Assembly (NCBI GenBank): GCA_035553375.1
Contig: DATNCY010000105.1
Location: 1 to 64,000 of the forward strand
Direction of reading: 5' to 3'
DNA from: JAJPHU01 sp035553375
GTDB taxonomy: Bacteria > Planctomycetota > Planctomycetia > Gemmatales > Gemmataceae
DNA: 64,000 bases
Shown here: piece by piece, positions 45,045 through 53,421 of the stretch
How positions within the stretch are numbered: the first letter of the stretch is position 1
Layout: the number at the start of each line of letters is the position of its first letter
Program-made: the position numbers and the translations under genes
The notes under the pieces: generated by a model
Told to the model about the DNA's origin: nothing
The model's input: only the letters and a program-made list of their open reading frames with translations
Databases searched by the model: none

Positions 45045-46346
45045 GTGAACATTCCGCATGTGGCTCCGCTTCGCCAAACTGCGCCGCAACCCGTGATCGC
45101 CGATGTCGCCGGCGAAGTGCGCCGGCAATGGCGCGATTCGCGCGTGGCCGGGCGCATCCGCCGAGGCAGTCGTGTCGCGGTCGGCGTGGGCAGTCGGGGC
45201 ATTGCCAATCTATCCACCGTCGTTCGCGCCACACTCGACAGTCTGCGCGACCTGGGCGCGCAGCCGTTCATCGTGGCGGCGATGGGCAGCCACGGCGGAG
45301 CGACAGCGGCTGGTCAGCGCGAACTGTTGGCCGAGTATGGCATCAGCGAGCAGGCGCTTGGCGTGCCCGTGAAGACTGACATGAACGCCGTGCGCATCGG
45401 CACGAACAGCTGGGGCGAGCCGGTGTGGTGGGACAAGAACGCCCTGGAAGCGGACGCCGTTGTCACGGTGTCGCGCGTCAAGCCGCACACGGATTTTCGC
45501 GGCCGCTTCGAGAGCGGCATCGCCAAGATGATCGTCATCGGCCTGGGCAAGCGCGACGGCGCTTCGCAGCATCATCGCTGGGGTTTCCGTGGTTTGCGCG
45601 ACATGCTGCCGGAGACGGCTCGCGTCATCGTCGAGAAAACGCCTTTCATCGGCGGTTTGGCCGTGCTGGAGAATGCCCGCGAGCAGACGGCGCGCCTGCA
45701 AGTGGTCGATCGCGATGAATTGTTTGACGTGGAACCTGGCTTATTGGAGGAAGCGCGTGGCCTGATGGGACGGCTGCCGTTCGAGCAACTCGACATGCTG
45801 GTGATTGGCGAACTTGGCAAGAATTACAGCGGTGCGGGCATCGATCCCAACGTCGTGGGCCGCCTGTTGATCGAGACGCAGCCGGAGTTTACCTCGCCGA
45901 AGATCACGCGCATCTGTGTCCTGGATATGTCGCCGGAGAGCCACGGCAACGGCACCGGCTGCGGCATCGCCGATCTAACCACCGAGCGTTTGTTAGCCGC
46001 CATCGATCCGGTGCCGTTCCGCATGAACAATCTGACAGCGTGCTTTTTGCGACGCTCGCAACTGCCGTTCGCCTTCCCCACCGACCGCACCTGCATCGAA
46101 GCGGGGCTTGATACATGTTGGCAGCCCAACCGCGATGCCGTGCGTCTGGCGATCATCCCCAACACGCTCGAAGTCGAGGAATTGTGGGCGTCGGCTCCGC
46201 TGATCGAGGAAGCGCGCCAGCATCCGCATCTGGAAGTGACGGGCGATTTGCAAGCGATAGCGTTCGATGCGGTGGGTAAGCTGGCGCAGGAGAGATTATT
46301 TCCGCATTCGGTTCGTGGTCGGCGGCTCTCGTCGTCGAAAAGTTAA
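45045..46346 (+). CDS. LarA-like (DUF2088, lactate racemase-fold) protein
   Basis: 433 residues from GTG 45045, with GGAGG at 45031-45035; a TTG at 45021 is less likely. N-terminal motif RRGSRVAVGVGSRGIANLSTVVR and VAAMGSHGGATAAGQRELLAEYGI match the DUF2088 Rossmann-like half of the nickel-pincer lactate racemase family. VSRVKPHTDFRGRFESGIAKM supplies the family His and Lys positions. True LarA needs larB, larC and larE for its cofactor; none is present here, so the substrate and even cofactor use are open. Related proteins may be racemases or epimerases of other 2-hydroxy acids. Confidence 0.75.
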   Translation: MNIPHVAPLRQTAPQPVIADVAGEVRRQWRDSRVAGRIRRGSRVAVGVGSRGIANLSTVVRATLDSLRDLGAQPFIVAAMGSHGGATAAGQRELLAEYGISEQALGVPVKTDMNAVRIGTNSWGEPVWWDKNALEADAVVTVSRVKPHTDFRGRFESGIAKMIVIGLGKRDGASQHHRWGFRGLRDMLPETARVIVEKTPFIGGLAVLENAREQTARLQVVDRDELFDVEPGLLEEARGLMGRLPFEQLDMLVIGELGKNYSGAGIDPNVVGRLLIETQPEFTSPKITRICVLDMSPESHGNGTGCGIADLTTERLLAAIDPVPFRMNNLTACFLRRSQLPFAFPTDRTCIEAGLDTCWQPNRDAVRLAIIPNTLEVEELWASAPLIEEARQHPHLEVTGDLQAIAFDAVGKLAQERLFPHSVRGRRLSSSKS

Positions 46347-46352
46347 TGCGTC

Positions 46353-46952
46353 TTAGCCGCGCCGCAAGCGTTCGTAATCCTCTGGGGTATCCAAATCCCA
46401 AAGGATCGCCTCCATCTCAACGGGAACTTCCAACGTGTCCGCCGCCCGCTGGCGGACGTAGATATTCAACCCTTGGCCGGCTGGTTGCGCACGAATCTCC
46501 TCGGCATGCCGCCAACTCAGCAACAGCGGATGTCCGCGTCGTCCCTGAAAGGTCGGTAGAAAGATCGAGCGTTCGGGATACGTCCGCCGTGCCTGATCCA
46601 ACTGGCGCACCACGCCAGGATCGAGAGTGGGATGATCGGCGGGCACGAGCAACCAGCCATCGTTTGGCTGCGGCTGGAAGCGTTCTTCCAGCCAATGCAA
46701 GCCGTGTTCGACCGTCATCCGCATGTCCGCAGTTTCTTCCGCCAGTTGACAGACAAGCGCTCCCGCGTCCTCGGCTAGCACGGCCAACTCCGGAACGTGT
46801 GGGCCGATCACGACCAGAATATGCTCGACTTCCGCCTGGCGAAGCGCGGCCACGACGTGTTCGAGGATAGTACGATCGCCAAGCGGCAGGACCAATTTTG
46901 GTCGGCCCATGCGTATGCTCTTGCCGGCGGCGGGCAAGACGGCGAACCTCAT
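46353..46952 (-). CDS. MobA/MocA-like nucleotidyltransferase
   Basis: 199 residues. The N-terminal NTP-binding signature LPAAGKSIRMGRPKLVLPLGD is that of molybdenum-cofactor cytidylyl- or guanylyltransferases; VPADHPTLDP carries the metal Asp. MocA-type enzymes convert Mo-molybdopterin to the cytosine dinucleotide form for xanthine dehydrogenase or CO dehydrogenase family hydroxylases. Its start overlaps the XdhC-like gene stop by 4 bases, which fits this role better than a sugar nucleotidyltransferase. Confidence 0.85.
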   Translation of the reverse strand: MRFAVLPAAGKSIRMGRPKLVLPLGDRTILEHVVAALRQAEVEHILVVIGPHVPELAVLAEDAGALVCQLAEETADMRMTVEHGLHWLEERFQPQPNDGWLLVPADHPTLDPGVVRQLDQARRTYPERSIFLPTFQGRRGHPLLLSWRHAEEIRAQPAGQGLNIYVRQRAADTLEVPVEMEAILWDLDTPEDYERLRRG

Positions 46953-48040
46953 GAGCGCACCGTCTCCGCTTGTACGCGGACGCGCGGACGCGGATCCGTC
47001 GTGCCGAGGTTGCGACAGGCGATCAACTCGGCCACGATGCTGATGGCGATCTCCGGCACCGTCTGCGAGCCAATCGCCAAACCCAGCGGCGCCTGGACGC
47101 GAGCCAGCGCGTCGCCTGTCACACCCTTGGCGAGGAGATCCTCGAAGATCAACTTGATTTTACGCTTGCTGCCGATCATGCCGACATAGCCCGCCTGTGT
47201 TGACGCCAGATGGTAGAGTGCTTCCTCATCGTGATTGTGGCCGCGCGTGACGATGAGGCAATACGTCGAAGGTGTCAGTTCCGGCGCGAGTTGTTGAAGG
47301 AGAGGCCCAATCTCGCCGACAAGCAGACGCTGTGCCGAGGGAAAACGCTCGCGGTTGGTATAGGAAGCGCGATCGTCGATCACCCACACCTCGAAATCAA
47401 TCTCGGCCGCCAGGCGGGCGACGGCTTGGCCGACGTGTCCGCCGCCGACAATCAGCAGCGTGATTCGCGGCAACACCGGCAGGTAGGCGATTCCATGCCG
47501 ATTCGACGGGCTGGGCCGTTCCGTCAGCGGCACCAGCGATTGAGACACCTCCGGCGGAACGACGGCCTCGCTCGTCTGAGCGACAAGTTCGCCCGAGGCG
47601 TCGAACAGAAAACGATCGCCGGGCATCAGGTTCCAGGTTGCCGAGAGCGCGACGGCTTGCGTGCAGCCGCGACCGTCTTCAACGAGCGATCGCAAGCGGC
47701 GATAGTAATCGCCAGCACGGGGAGCGACGAGCGGATCGGCCAGAATGCTCATGCGTCCACCGCAGATAAGGCCATCATCCCAGCCGTAATTGTCATCGAG
47801 ACAGAACGTCAGCACTTCGGGTCGGCCACTTCCGCTAGCTAAAACGCGCAGGGCGCGTTGCTTCACTTCGGCCTCGATGCAACCGCCGCCGAGCGTGCCG
47901 CGCTGGCTGCCGTCGGGGAATACGAGCATGGCCGCGCCTGCCTTCTGCGGCGTCGAACCGCGCGTCTCGACGACCGCACAGTATACGCAGGCACGCTGCT
48001 GATCCAGCATCGCTGTCAATTCCGTCAGGAGTTCACGCAT
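46949..48040 (-). CDS. XdhC/CoxI-family molybdoenzyme maturation protein
   Basis: 363 residues from ATG 48040; longer in-frame starts exist but the family begins near RELLTELTAML. N-terminal XdhC domain: VETRGSTPQKAGAAMLV, GTLGGGCIEAEV and GWDDGLICGGRM, the last supplying the conserved Cys. C-terminal Rossmann domain: LLIVGGGHVGQAVARLAA and YVGMIGSKRK. XdhC binds Mo cofactor, promotes sulfuration and delivers it to xanthine dehydrogenase-type enzymes. Coupled to the MocA-like gene. No hydroxylase subunit gene is in the window. Confidence 0.9.
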   Translation of the reverse strand: MRELLTELTAMLDQQRACVYCAVVETRGSTPQKAGAAMLVFPDGSQRGTLGGGCIEAEVKQRALRVLASGSGRPEVLTFCLDDNYGWDDGLICGGRMSILADPLVAPRAGDYYRRLRSLVEDGRGCTQAVALSATWNLMPGDRFLFDASGELVAQTSEAVVPPEVSQSLVPLTERPSPSNRHGIAYLPVLPRITLLIVGGGHVGQAVARLAAEIDFEVWVIDDRASYTNRERFPSAQRLLVGEIGPLLQQLAPELTPSTYCLIVTRGHNHDEEALYHLASTQAGYVGMIGSKRKIKLIFEDLLAKGVTGDALARVQAPLGLAIGSQTVPEIAISIVAELIACRNLGTTDPRPRVRVQAETVRS

Positions 48041-48273
48041 GATCGTTCGATGTCCCTGAAGTTTTCCATCGCGGAGTCGGTTTCGGATTGGGAACATCAT
48101 ACCGCGATCGCGCGCGAAGCCGCAAGCAACTCTCGCGGATACGCAATAAGCCGGGCGACGCCTTTGAATGTCGAAAGTGCCCGCCATTACTGAGTTCCGC
48201 ATTGACAATGCTACTCCCCTCTCCTCTGTACTCGGGGGCATTAGTATCTACACAAGTGCGGAGAGTGCTGAGT

Positions 48274-50016
48274 TAACCCGGATTGCGCACCGAGCGTATG
48301 CAAATTGAGCCTCACGCACTATCTAAACGGTGATTTCCCATGCCGTTAGAAACATGCGGAGGCTCAAGATCATGGTCAGCCAGCAACAGCAGCACTTTAC
48401 CCTCTTCCCCGTCGCCTCACAACAGGTCCACGTCGCCTTCGATGGCGGATGCATCGTCTCCGATGCCGGACTGCTTGCCGTTCGCGCCTTGGAAAAACCC
48501 CTGCGTGTCATCGCCGACCTCGCCCAACGACTCCCCGATCCCCGCACTCCCAAGTACATCGAACACTCCGCCGAAGCACTGCTCACGCAGGCCGTCTATC
48601 AGATCCTCGCCGGCTATCCCGACTGCAATGACGCTCAGCAACTCCGCGACGATCCCCTCTTTCAAATCCTCGCCGACGTCTCCCCCGATGCCGACAACCC
48701 CCTGGCCAGCGGCTCAACTCTGGCACGCTTCCACTATGCCTACACCCGCCGACAAGCCGAACTTCCCCTGGAAGAACGACCCGTCTTGCAAGAAGTCCGC
48801 GCCGCCCAGACCAGCCGTATCAAGATTCTCAACGATTACCTGGTTGACCTGTTTATCCGCACCCGTCGCACGCCGCCCGAGGAGATCATCCTCGATATCG
48901 ATGCCAGCGATGATCCGGTGCATGGTCATCAGACGCTCAGCGGCTATCACGGCTACTACCGCCAGCATCAATACCTGCCGCTGTTCGTCTACGACGGTGT
49001 CACCGGCTTTCCGCTGGCGGCCTGGCTGCGGCCGGGAACGGTGCATGCCAGCTTGGGAGCGGTGGACATCCTCGACGTCATCGTCCGCCGCTTACGAGCG
49101 GCCTGGTCCGACATCCGTATTAAGATACGTTCCGACAACGGCCTGGCGGTGCCGGCTCTGTACGACTACTGCGAAGCCAACCACTTTCCCTATGCTCTGG
49201 GCTATGCCAGTAATCCCGTGTTGCAGCGTGCCACCGAGCAGGCCTTGGCCGACGTGCAGTTATATCACCACTTTTACGGCCGGCGGGAGCCGGTGGTGCA
49301 ACGCTTTGAGTCGTTGACCGATTACCAGGCCGAGAGTTGGCCGCATCCCCGGCGGATCGTGGCCAAGATCGAGGTGACGCCTGTGGGCCGTCAACGCCGC
49401 TTCGTCGTCACCAATTTGGAGGAAGAAGCGTCGGCGGTGTACCGGGACTTTTACGTGCAGCGGGGCAAGGTGCCCGAGCAGCCCATTGGCGAGATGAAGA
49501 ACGGCTTGCGGGCGGAGCGTTTGTCGGCTTGCGGCTTCTGTGCCAACGCCTTTCGTTTGCTGGTGCATACGTTGGCCTACGCCATCGTGGTGCTGTTTCG
49601 GGAGGCGGCGGCAGCGGTGCCGGAGGTGGCGACGGCGAGTGTGAGTACGTTACGTCAGCGTTTGTGGAAGGTAGGCGCGGTGGTGGTGACGGGCGTGCGG
49701 CGGATCACCTTTCATTTTTCGGAGACGTGGCCGTATCGTGGGGTGTGGTGTCGTGTGCTGTCGGCAGTGAACGCCTTTGTCGTCCAAGTGGCATCTGGCT
49801 GAGGCGTTGGTGGTGGCGGTATCGGAAGAGGGCAGCGGAGCGTAACGTCGTTGGCAAACGGCGTAGTTACGGGGTGCGTGTGTGGGGCCCAAAAAGGATT
49901 GTAAGGACAGCTGAAGGGTTTTGAAGGGAGCCGATGGCAGGTCATCCTCCACATCGATAGCGGCTCGGCAGCAGCTAACGCCGTCTTTCCTGAAACACGG
50001 TGCGCAATCCGGGTTA
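48274..50016 (+). mobile_element. IS1380-family insertion sequence
   Basis: About 1743 bp, bounded by perfect 18-bp inverted repeats: TAACCCGGATTGCGCACC at 48274-48291 and its complement at 49999-50016. It carries one transposase gene. A target duplication is not clear: TTAA on the left against TTAG on the right if the true ends are at the CCGGG. It has inserted into the small inverted-repeat element at 48239-50114. Confidence 0.85.
48372..49802 (+). CDS. IS1380-family DDE transposase
   Basis: 476 residues from ATG 48372, with GGAGG at 48358-48362. The N-terminal part (VHVAFDGGCIVSDAGLLAVR) is characteristic of IS1380 transposases. Catalytic residues are visible: ILDIDASDDPVHG (first Asp), IRSDNGLAVP (second Asp) and IGEMKNGLRAERLS (Glu). 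The frame is intact from start to stop, so the enzyme may be active. Bounded by 18-bp inverted repeats of the IS. Confidence 0.92.
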   Translation: MVSQQQQHFTLFPVASQQVHVAFDGGCIVSDAGLLAVRALEKPLRVIADLAQRLPDPRTPKYIEHSAEALLTQAVYQILAGYPDCNDAQQLRDDPLFQILADVSPDADNPLASGSTLARFHYAYTRRQAELPLEERPVLQEVRAAQTSRIKILNDYLVDLFIRTRRTPPEEIILDIDASDDPVHGHQTLSGYHGYYRQHQYLPLFVYDGVTGFPLAAWLRPGTVHASLGAVDILDVIVRRLRAAWSDIRIKIRSDNGLAVPALYDYCEANHFPYALGYASNPVLQRATEQALADVQLYHHFYGRREPVVQRFESLTDYQAESWPHPRRIVAKIEVTPVGRQRRFVVTNLEEEASAVYRDFYVQRGKVPEQPIGEMKNGLRAERLSACGFCANAFRLLVHTLAYAIVVLFREAAAAVPEVATASVSTLRQRLWKVGAVVVTGVRRITFHFSETWPYRGVWCRVLSAVNAFVVQVASG

Positions 50017-50164
50017 GAGGATCTTTTGTAGTTGAGGAAGAGCGTCAAATGCCTTGTTTACGCTCTTCCTCAACTGCGCTTCGGCTCTACAAATTACTTG
50101 TGTAGATACTAATGACTCGGGGGAGAGGGGTTGGGGGTGAGGGGGAGAGATCCCACCCGCGGTC
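49803..50164. other. IS right end, small element right arm, no host gene
   Basis: 362 bases after the transposase: IS noncoding tail to 50016, then the outer element arm to 50114, its target duplication, and a G-rich segment up to the TVP38 stop. Compared with the left flank (48200-48238), the G-rich and C-rich flanks are complementary (CCCCTCTCC / GGAGAGGGG), so the small element inserted into an existing hairpin. Confidence 0.6.
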
Positions 50165-50878
50165 TCACTTGCGGGTACTCCCTCGGCCAATCCACTGGAT
50201 TAGCTTGCGGAACAGCAGCGGCGTGATGCCCAGCAGGGCCAGCGCGAGCAGAACGCCCGGCGAGAGAATATCTCTGGACGAATGGATCGAGGCGAACGCG
50301 CGGCCGGTGTAGACATAGATGCAGGTGCCCGGCAACATGCCGAGCATGCTCACCCCGGCAAACGTCCGTCCGGGCATCGGCGTCAGTCCCATGCCGAGGT
50401 TGATGAGGAAGAACGGGACGATCGGCACCAATCGCAGCGTGAACAGGTAATAGGCACCATCGCGCGCCACGCCCTCGTCAAGGGCGCGCAGGCGATTTCC
50501 AAAACGACGCTGGACCCATTCGCGGAACAGGTATCGACTGCTGAGAAACGCCAGTGTCGCGCCGAACGTCGAGGCCAGACTGACAACGGCCACACCCAGC
50601 CAGAAATCGAACAATGCCCCCGCCAGGAGCGTGAGGAGCGCCGCAGCCGGCAGCGAGAGAGCGGTGATGGTGAGATAGACGAGGAAGAAGAGAAATAGCG
50701 CGGTGGGTAGATGTTCGTTCGTCTGCGCTTTCCACAGGTCGAGATGCTCGTGGAGATATTGCCACGAAAAATAGTCGGAGAAACCCAGGGCGTAAAAGCC
50801 GGCGATGGCCGCGAGGAGAAATGCCGCCAACGCCCAGCGGAACCACGAAAAGCCTTGCGTTTCCGTCGTCTCTCGCAT
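50165..50878 (-). CDS. TVP38/TMEM64 (DedA-like) family membrane protein
   Basis: 237 residues from ATG 50878, with GGGAG upstream; a longer frame to 51133 is not coding. Five to six transmembrane helices. The SNARE-associated/VTT core reads AALLTLLAGALFDFWLGVAVVSLASTFGATLAFLSSRYLFR, followed by TLRLVPIVPFFLINLGMGLTPM. These proteins are thought to move or scramble lipids. No functional neighbour. Confidence 0.88.
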   Translation of the reverse strand: MRETTETQGFSWFRWALAAFLLAAIAGFYALGFSDYFSWQYLHEHLDLWKAQTNEHLPTALFLFFLVYLTITALSLPAAALLTLLAGALFDFWLGVAVVSLASTFGATLAFLSSRYLFREWVQRRFGNRLRALDEGVARDGAYYLFTLRLVPIVPFFLINLGMGLTPMPGRTFAGVSMLGMLPGTCIYVYTGRAFASIHSSRDILSPGVLLALALLGITPLLFRKLIQWIGRGSTRK

Positions 50879-51131
50879 GGGCGCTCCCAGCAAAAGGCTG
50901 TTCGATTCGTCATGTTGAATACGGAACGCTTTTCTTATGTTGCGATAATGCGGGCCGAAGACAACCCTTTCCGGGATGCTCCGCCAAACTTCCAAACGAG
51001 ACGACCTTCTCCGCCTGTCCATGTCCGATGCCGTTCCCCCCACATAGACAAATCCTCTCAAGCGGGTTACTCTGCACGATGGGAGAAAAGCGTCCTTCAC
51101 TCGAATGAGATCGAGTCGGGAGGTGATGCCC

Positions 51132-51515
51132 ATGCCCGAAGAAGATCAACAAATCCAGTCTCATCTTCCCGCCGCGAGCCAACATGTCCTCACAAGCTGG
51201 CCGATTACCTGCTCAGGCATCCGCTTCCAATCTGCGGGCGAGATGTGGCGGGCTGTCGGCCGAATCCTCTGGACGTTCGCGGAAATCTACATGGCAGCGT
51301 TCGCCGGTATCTTGATGGGTTTCTTCGTTGGAGTCGCCGCAGCCATCGTACTACTGTGTTTCAATTGCTTCGGTCTTGCTCTGCTGATGCCCGGTTTCAC
51401 GATGGTTGCTGGCGGGTTGCTCTTCGCCTTCCTCGCCTGGAAGGATCGCGTTTGCACCCAACCCGTAGGTCAGGCTGGAAAGCCTGACCTACGAGAAGAA
51501 TCGGAGGAGGACTGA
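51132..51515 (+). CDS. Small two-helix membrane protein with repeat-derived tail
   Basis: 127 residues from ATG 51132, with GGAGG at 51119-51123. Acidic N-terminus (MPEEDQQIQ), then two hydrophobic helices (about residues 45-75 and 78-103). The C-terminal segment PVGQAGKPDLREE is encoded by the palindrome at 51464-51493, so the native tail has been changed by a repeat. Function unknown. It is 3 bases upstream of the ACT-domain gene and likely in operon with it. Confidence 0.62.
   Translation: MPEEDQQIQSHLPAASQHVLTSWPITCSGIRFQSAGEMWRAVGRILWTFAEIYMAAFAGILMGFFVGVAAAIVLLCFNCFGLALLMPGFTMVAGGLLFAFLAWKDRVCTQPVGQAGKPDLREESEED
51464..51493. repeat. Short palindrome, family G, inside a coding region
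   Basis: Perfect 13-bp arms (51464-51476, 51481-51493) with loop GGAA. It sits in frame at the 3' end of the small membrane protein gene and 9 bases before the Shine-Dalgarno sequence of the ACT-domain gene. Confidence 0.75.
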
Positions 51516-51518
51516 TCC

Positions 51519-51944
51519 ATGACGCTTCGCATTCATCGCATACAAGTATGGTCGGGAGAGATTCCCGACAAGCCCGGAGCGGCAGCGGCCATGCTGGAGC
51601 GACTGAGCCGCGCCGGAGCTGATCTCGAATTTCTGATGACACGGCCGCACCGCGACAAACCCGATGTCAGCGTGCTGTTTTTGGCACCCGTCGAGGGATC
51701 GCCTGAGACTGCGGCGGCCCAGGCTGCGGGCCTGACGCCGGCGCGTGACTTTCCCATGCTGTGCGTCGAGAGCGACAATCGGCCGGGCATCGGTTCGCGG
51801 ATTATGGGTGCCTTGGCCGTCGCCGGGATCAACCTGCGCGGCATCTCGATTTCGTCGGTCGGCGCTCGCATGGCCGCGTATCTCGCGTTTGATAATGAGG
51901 ACAGCGCGACGCTGGCCGTGCAAGTGTTGGCGATGTTGACTTGA
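51519..51944 (+). CDS. ACT-domain protein
   Basis: 141 residues from ATG 51519, preceded by GGAGGAGG at 51503-51510. Two ACT modules in tandem: residues 5-65 (VWSGEIPDKPGAAAAMLERLSRAGADLEFLM) and 80-140 (VESDNRPGIGSRIMGALAVAGINLRGISISSVG). No enzymatic domain, so it probably binds an amino acid or other small ligand and regulates a partner. The leuCD genes, of branched-chain type, lie 800 bases away on the other strand. Confidence 0.85.
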   Translation: MTLRIHRIQVWSGEIPDKPGAAAAMLERLSRAGADLEFLMTRPHRDKPDVSVLFLAPVEGSPETAAAQAAGLTPARDFPMLCVESDNRPGIGSRIMGALAVAGINLRGISISSVGARMAAYLAFDNEDSATLAVQVLAMLT

Positions 51945-51999
51945 GTGGGCCAACCGATGGAGTCTAAAGGCGCTGGGCGGAGAGACGGTACGCTGTGTT

Positions 52000-52521
52000 T
52001 TATGAAGAAATGTGCAACTGCCCCTGTGTGGCGTCAAGTGTGGAATTGTAGTCGAGGCTCTCCTCGTTGTGTCGATCCAGGCCGAGCAGCTGAGCCAATT
52101 CCTCCGCGCGGGATGCGGAAGCTCTCGTGAGGCGATACCGCAACCACAACAGAATCGTTGTCGCTAGAGCTGTCCCCACAACCGTGAGGGCAGTAATTTC
52201 GTTGCCGTTGCCTAACCATGCCCAAGCGAATGCAAGCGAGAACACCATTGCTAATCCGTGGAGTATCCACAGAATCCCGCCAAACCACGCGCACAAGATC
52301 GATGGCAGGCTGAGCGAAACTCGGACAGCCTGAATCGTTTCCGTTTTTGAGATCAGGGTGTAATTCACCGTTCGCTCAGTTCCCACGGCGACAGCGTAAG
52401 ATCCGAGTGGAATCAGTGGTACACCACAGAAGTAGAAGAATTTGGTTGCAACGTGACACCTACCTGGCACGCGCTCGACTGGACCAAAAAAGCCAGTCCC
52501 AGCAACGATGTAAACAATCAT
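52000..52521 (-). CDS. Hypothetical membrane protein
   Basis: 173 residues with AAGGAG 7 bases before the ATG. Opening MIVYIVAGTGFFGPVERVPG contains a glycine-rich turn, followed by CHVATKFFYFCGVPLIPLGSY, a pattern seen in small planctomycete membrane proteins. Two transmembrane helices (about 77-103 and 110-130) and a soluble helical tail. Not recognised. Confidence 0.7.
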   Translation of the reverse strand: MIVYIVAGTGFFGPVERVPGRCHVATKFFYFCGVPLIPLGSYAVAVGTERTVNYTLISKTETIQAVRVSLSLPSILCAWFGGILWILHGLAMVFSLAFAWAWLGNGNEITALTVVGTALATTILLWLRYRLTRASASRAEELAQLLGLDRHNEESLDYNSTLDATQGQLHISS

Positions 52522-52715
52522 TTAATCACTCCTTCCGCGCGGCAAACCGAACCCTTCGTGCGCGAGTGCTGTATTCGACTCGGCCCGAATCAGCAATGAT
52601 TCAACTATTGCTCAGGGACGGATGACTGTCCAATCAGAAGGAAGCGAAGTGGTATCGAGGCGAATATCGCTGATAGATTGTTACAAGTGTTGACGACCAA
52701 ACCAGACAAGAAATT

Positions 52716-52740
52716 GAGCCGAGAGCGATGCTCTCGGCTC
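52716..52740 (-). terminator. Probable leuCD terminator
   Basis: 11-bp perfect stem GAGCCGAGAGC / GCTCTCGGCTC with loop GAT, 37 bases after the leuD stop. On the minus strand it is followed by AATTTCTTG, a weak T-rich tail. Confidence 0.6.
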
Positions 52741-52777
52741 GATGAGAACTCCTGATTCGCGGAGCGAATCGGCCAAA

Positions 52778-53341
52778 CTAGGCTTTCAGCATCCCTACTT
52801 TGCGGGCATAAGGGAACACGCCGCCCGCTTCGAGAATTGGTGCCACCTCACCCAGCGGCTTCAGCGCGTACTGCTCGCCCGTCGTCAAATTGTGCAACAC
52901 CCCTTCGGCCACATCGAGCCGCAACTCGTCGCCGGTGCAGACGCGATCGCACAGGCGCTCGACGCACTCAAACGGAATCAGGTAGCCGCCGTTGACCGAG
53001 TTGCGATAGAAGATGCGTGCATAAAACTCGGCGACAACAGCCTCGATGCCGGCCGCATCGAGAGCGATCGGGGCATGTTCGCGCGACGAACCGCAACCGA
53101 AGTTTTTACCGCCGATGATGATTTTGTACGGCGAGACAAATTCATCGTCGGTGTGAAAGGGCACATGGCCCTTGGGTAATCCCGCTTGCGACGGCGGCAC
53201 ACTGCTGAGGGCGTACTTGCCGAACTGCTTGTACTCTTCCGGGATCGACGGATTGAACGTCAGATACTGGGCCGGAATGATCTGGTCGGTATCGATGTTA
53301 TCGCCCAGGACGTAGGCTTTGCCGGTGATGGTCTTTTGCAT
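52778..53341 (-). CDS. leuD: 3-Isopropylmalate dehydratase small subunit (LeuD)
   Basis: 187 residues from ATG 53341, chosen because GGAG at 53349-53352 then has a 7-base spacing; ATG 53347 would overlap it. Swivel-domain motifs are intact: LGDNIDTDQIIPAQYL near residue 10, GKNFGCGSSREHAPIAL, and IFYRNSVNGGYL. It pairs with LeuC to isomerise 2- to 3-isopropylmalate in leucine synthesis. The long spacer with TFNPSIPEEYKQFGKYAL resembles the archaeal/LeuD2 branch, so homoaconitate or another alkylmalate could be the substrate. Confidence 0.92.
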   Translation of the reverse strand: MQKTITGKAYVLGDNIDTDQIIPAQYLTFNPSIPEEYKQFGKYALSSVPPSQAGLPKGHVPFHTDDEFVSPYKIIIGGKNFGCGSSREHAPIALDAAGIEAVVAEFYARIFYRNSVNGGYLIPFECVERLCDRVCTGDELRLDVAEGVLHNLTTGEQYALKPLGEVAPILEAGGVFPYARKVGMLKA

Positions 53342-53352
53342 GGTCATGCTCC

Positions 53353-53421
53353 AATGCAGAATGCAGAATGCAGAATAAAAGACACTGTATGGATTTTATT
53401 CTGCATTCTGCATTCTGCATT
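53353..53421 (-). promoter_or_regulatory. 28-bp intercistronic hairpin between leuC and leuD
   Basis: Arms 53353-53380 and 53394-53421 are perfectly complementary and built from the tandem heptamer-like unit AATGCAG. The loop is 13 bases. On the minus strand the hairpin starts at the final base of the leuC stop codon and ends directly at the GGAG used by leuD. It could limit leuD translation, stabilise the leuC end or terminate transcription partially. There is no other room for a promoter. Confidence 0.7.

Larger units (their letters stand above)
48239..50114. mobile_element. Small inverted-repeat element carrying an IS1380 insertion
   Basis: Terminal inverted repeats of 19 bp, CATTAGTATCTACACAAGT at 48239-48257 and its complement at 50096-50114, are flanked by the direct repeat ACTCGGGGG (48230-48238 and 50115-50123), a 9-bp target duplication. 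Without the inner IS the element is only about 133 bp, with no coding capacity, i.e. MITE-like. Its right part holds an internal hairpin (GTTGAGGAAGAGCGT facing ACGCTCTTCCTCAAC, about 50030-50075). Confidence 0.75.
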
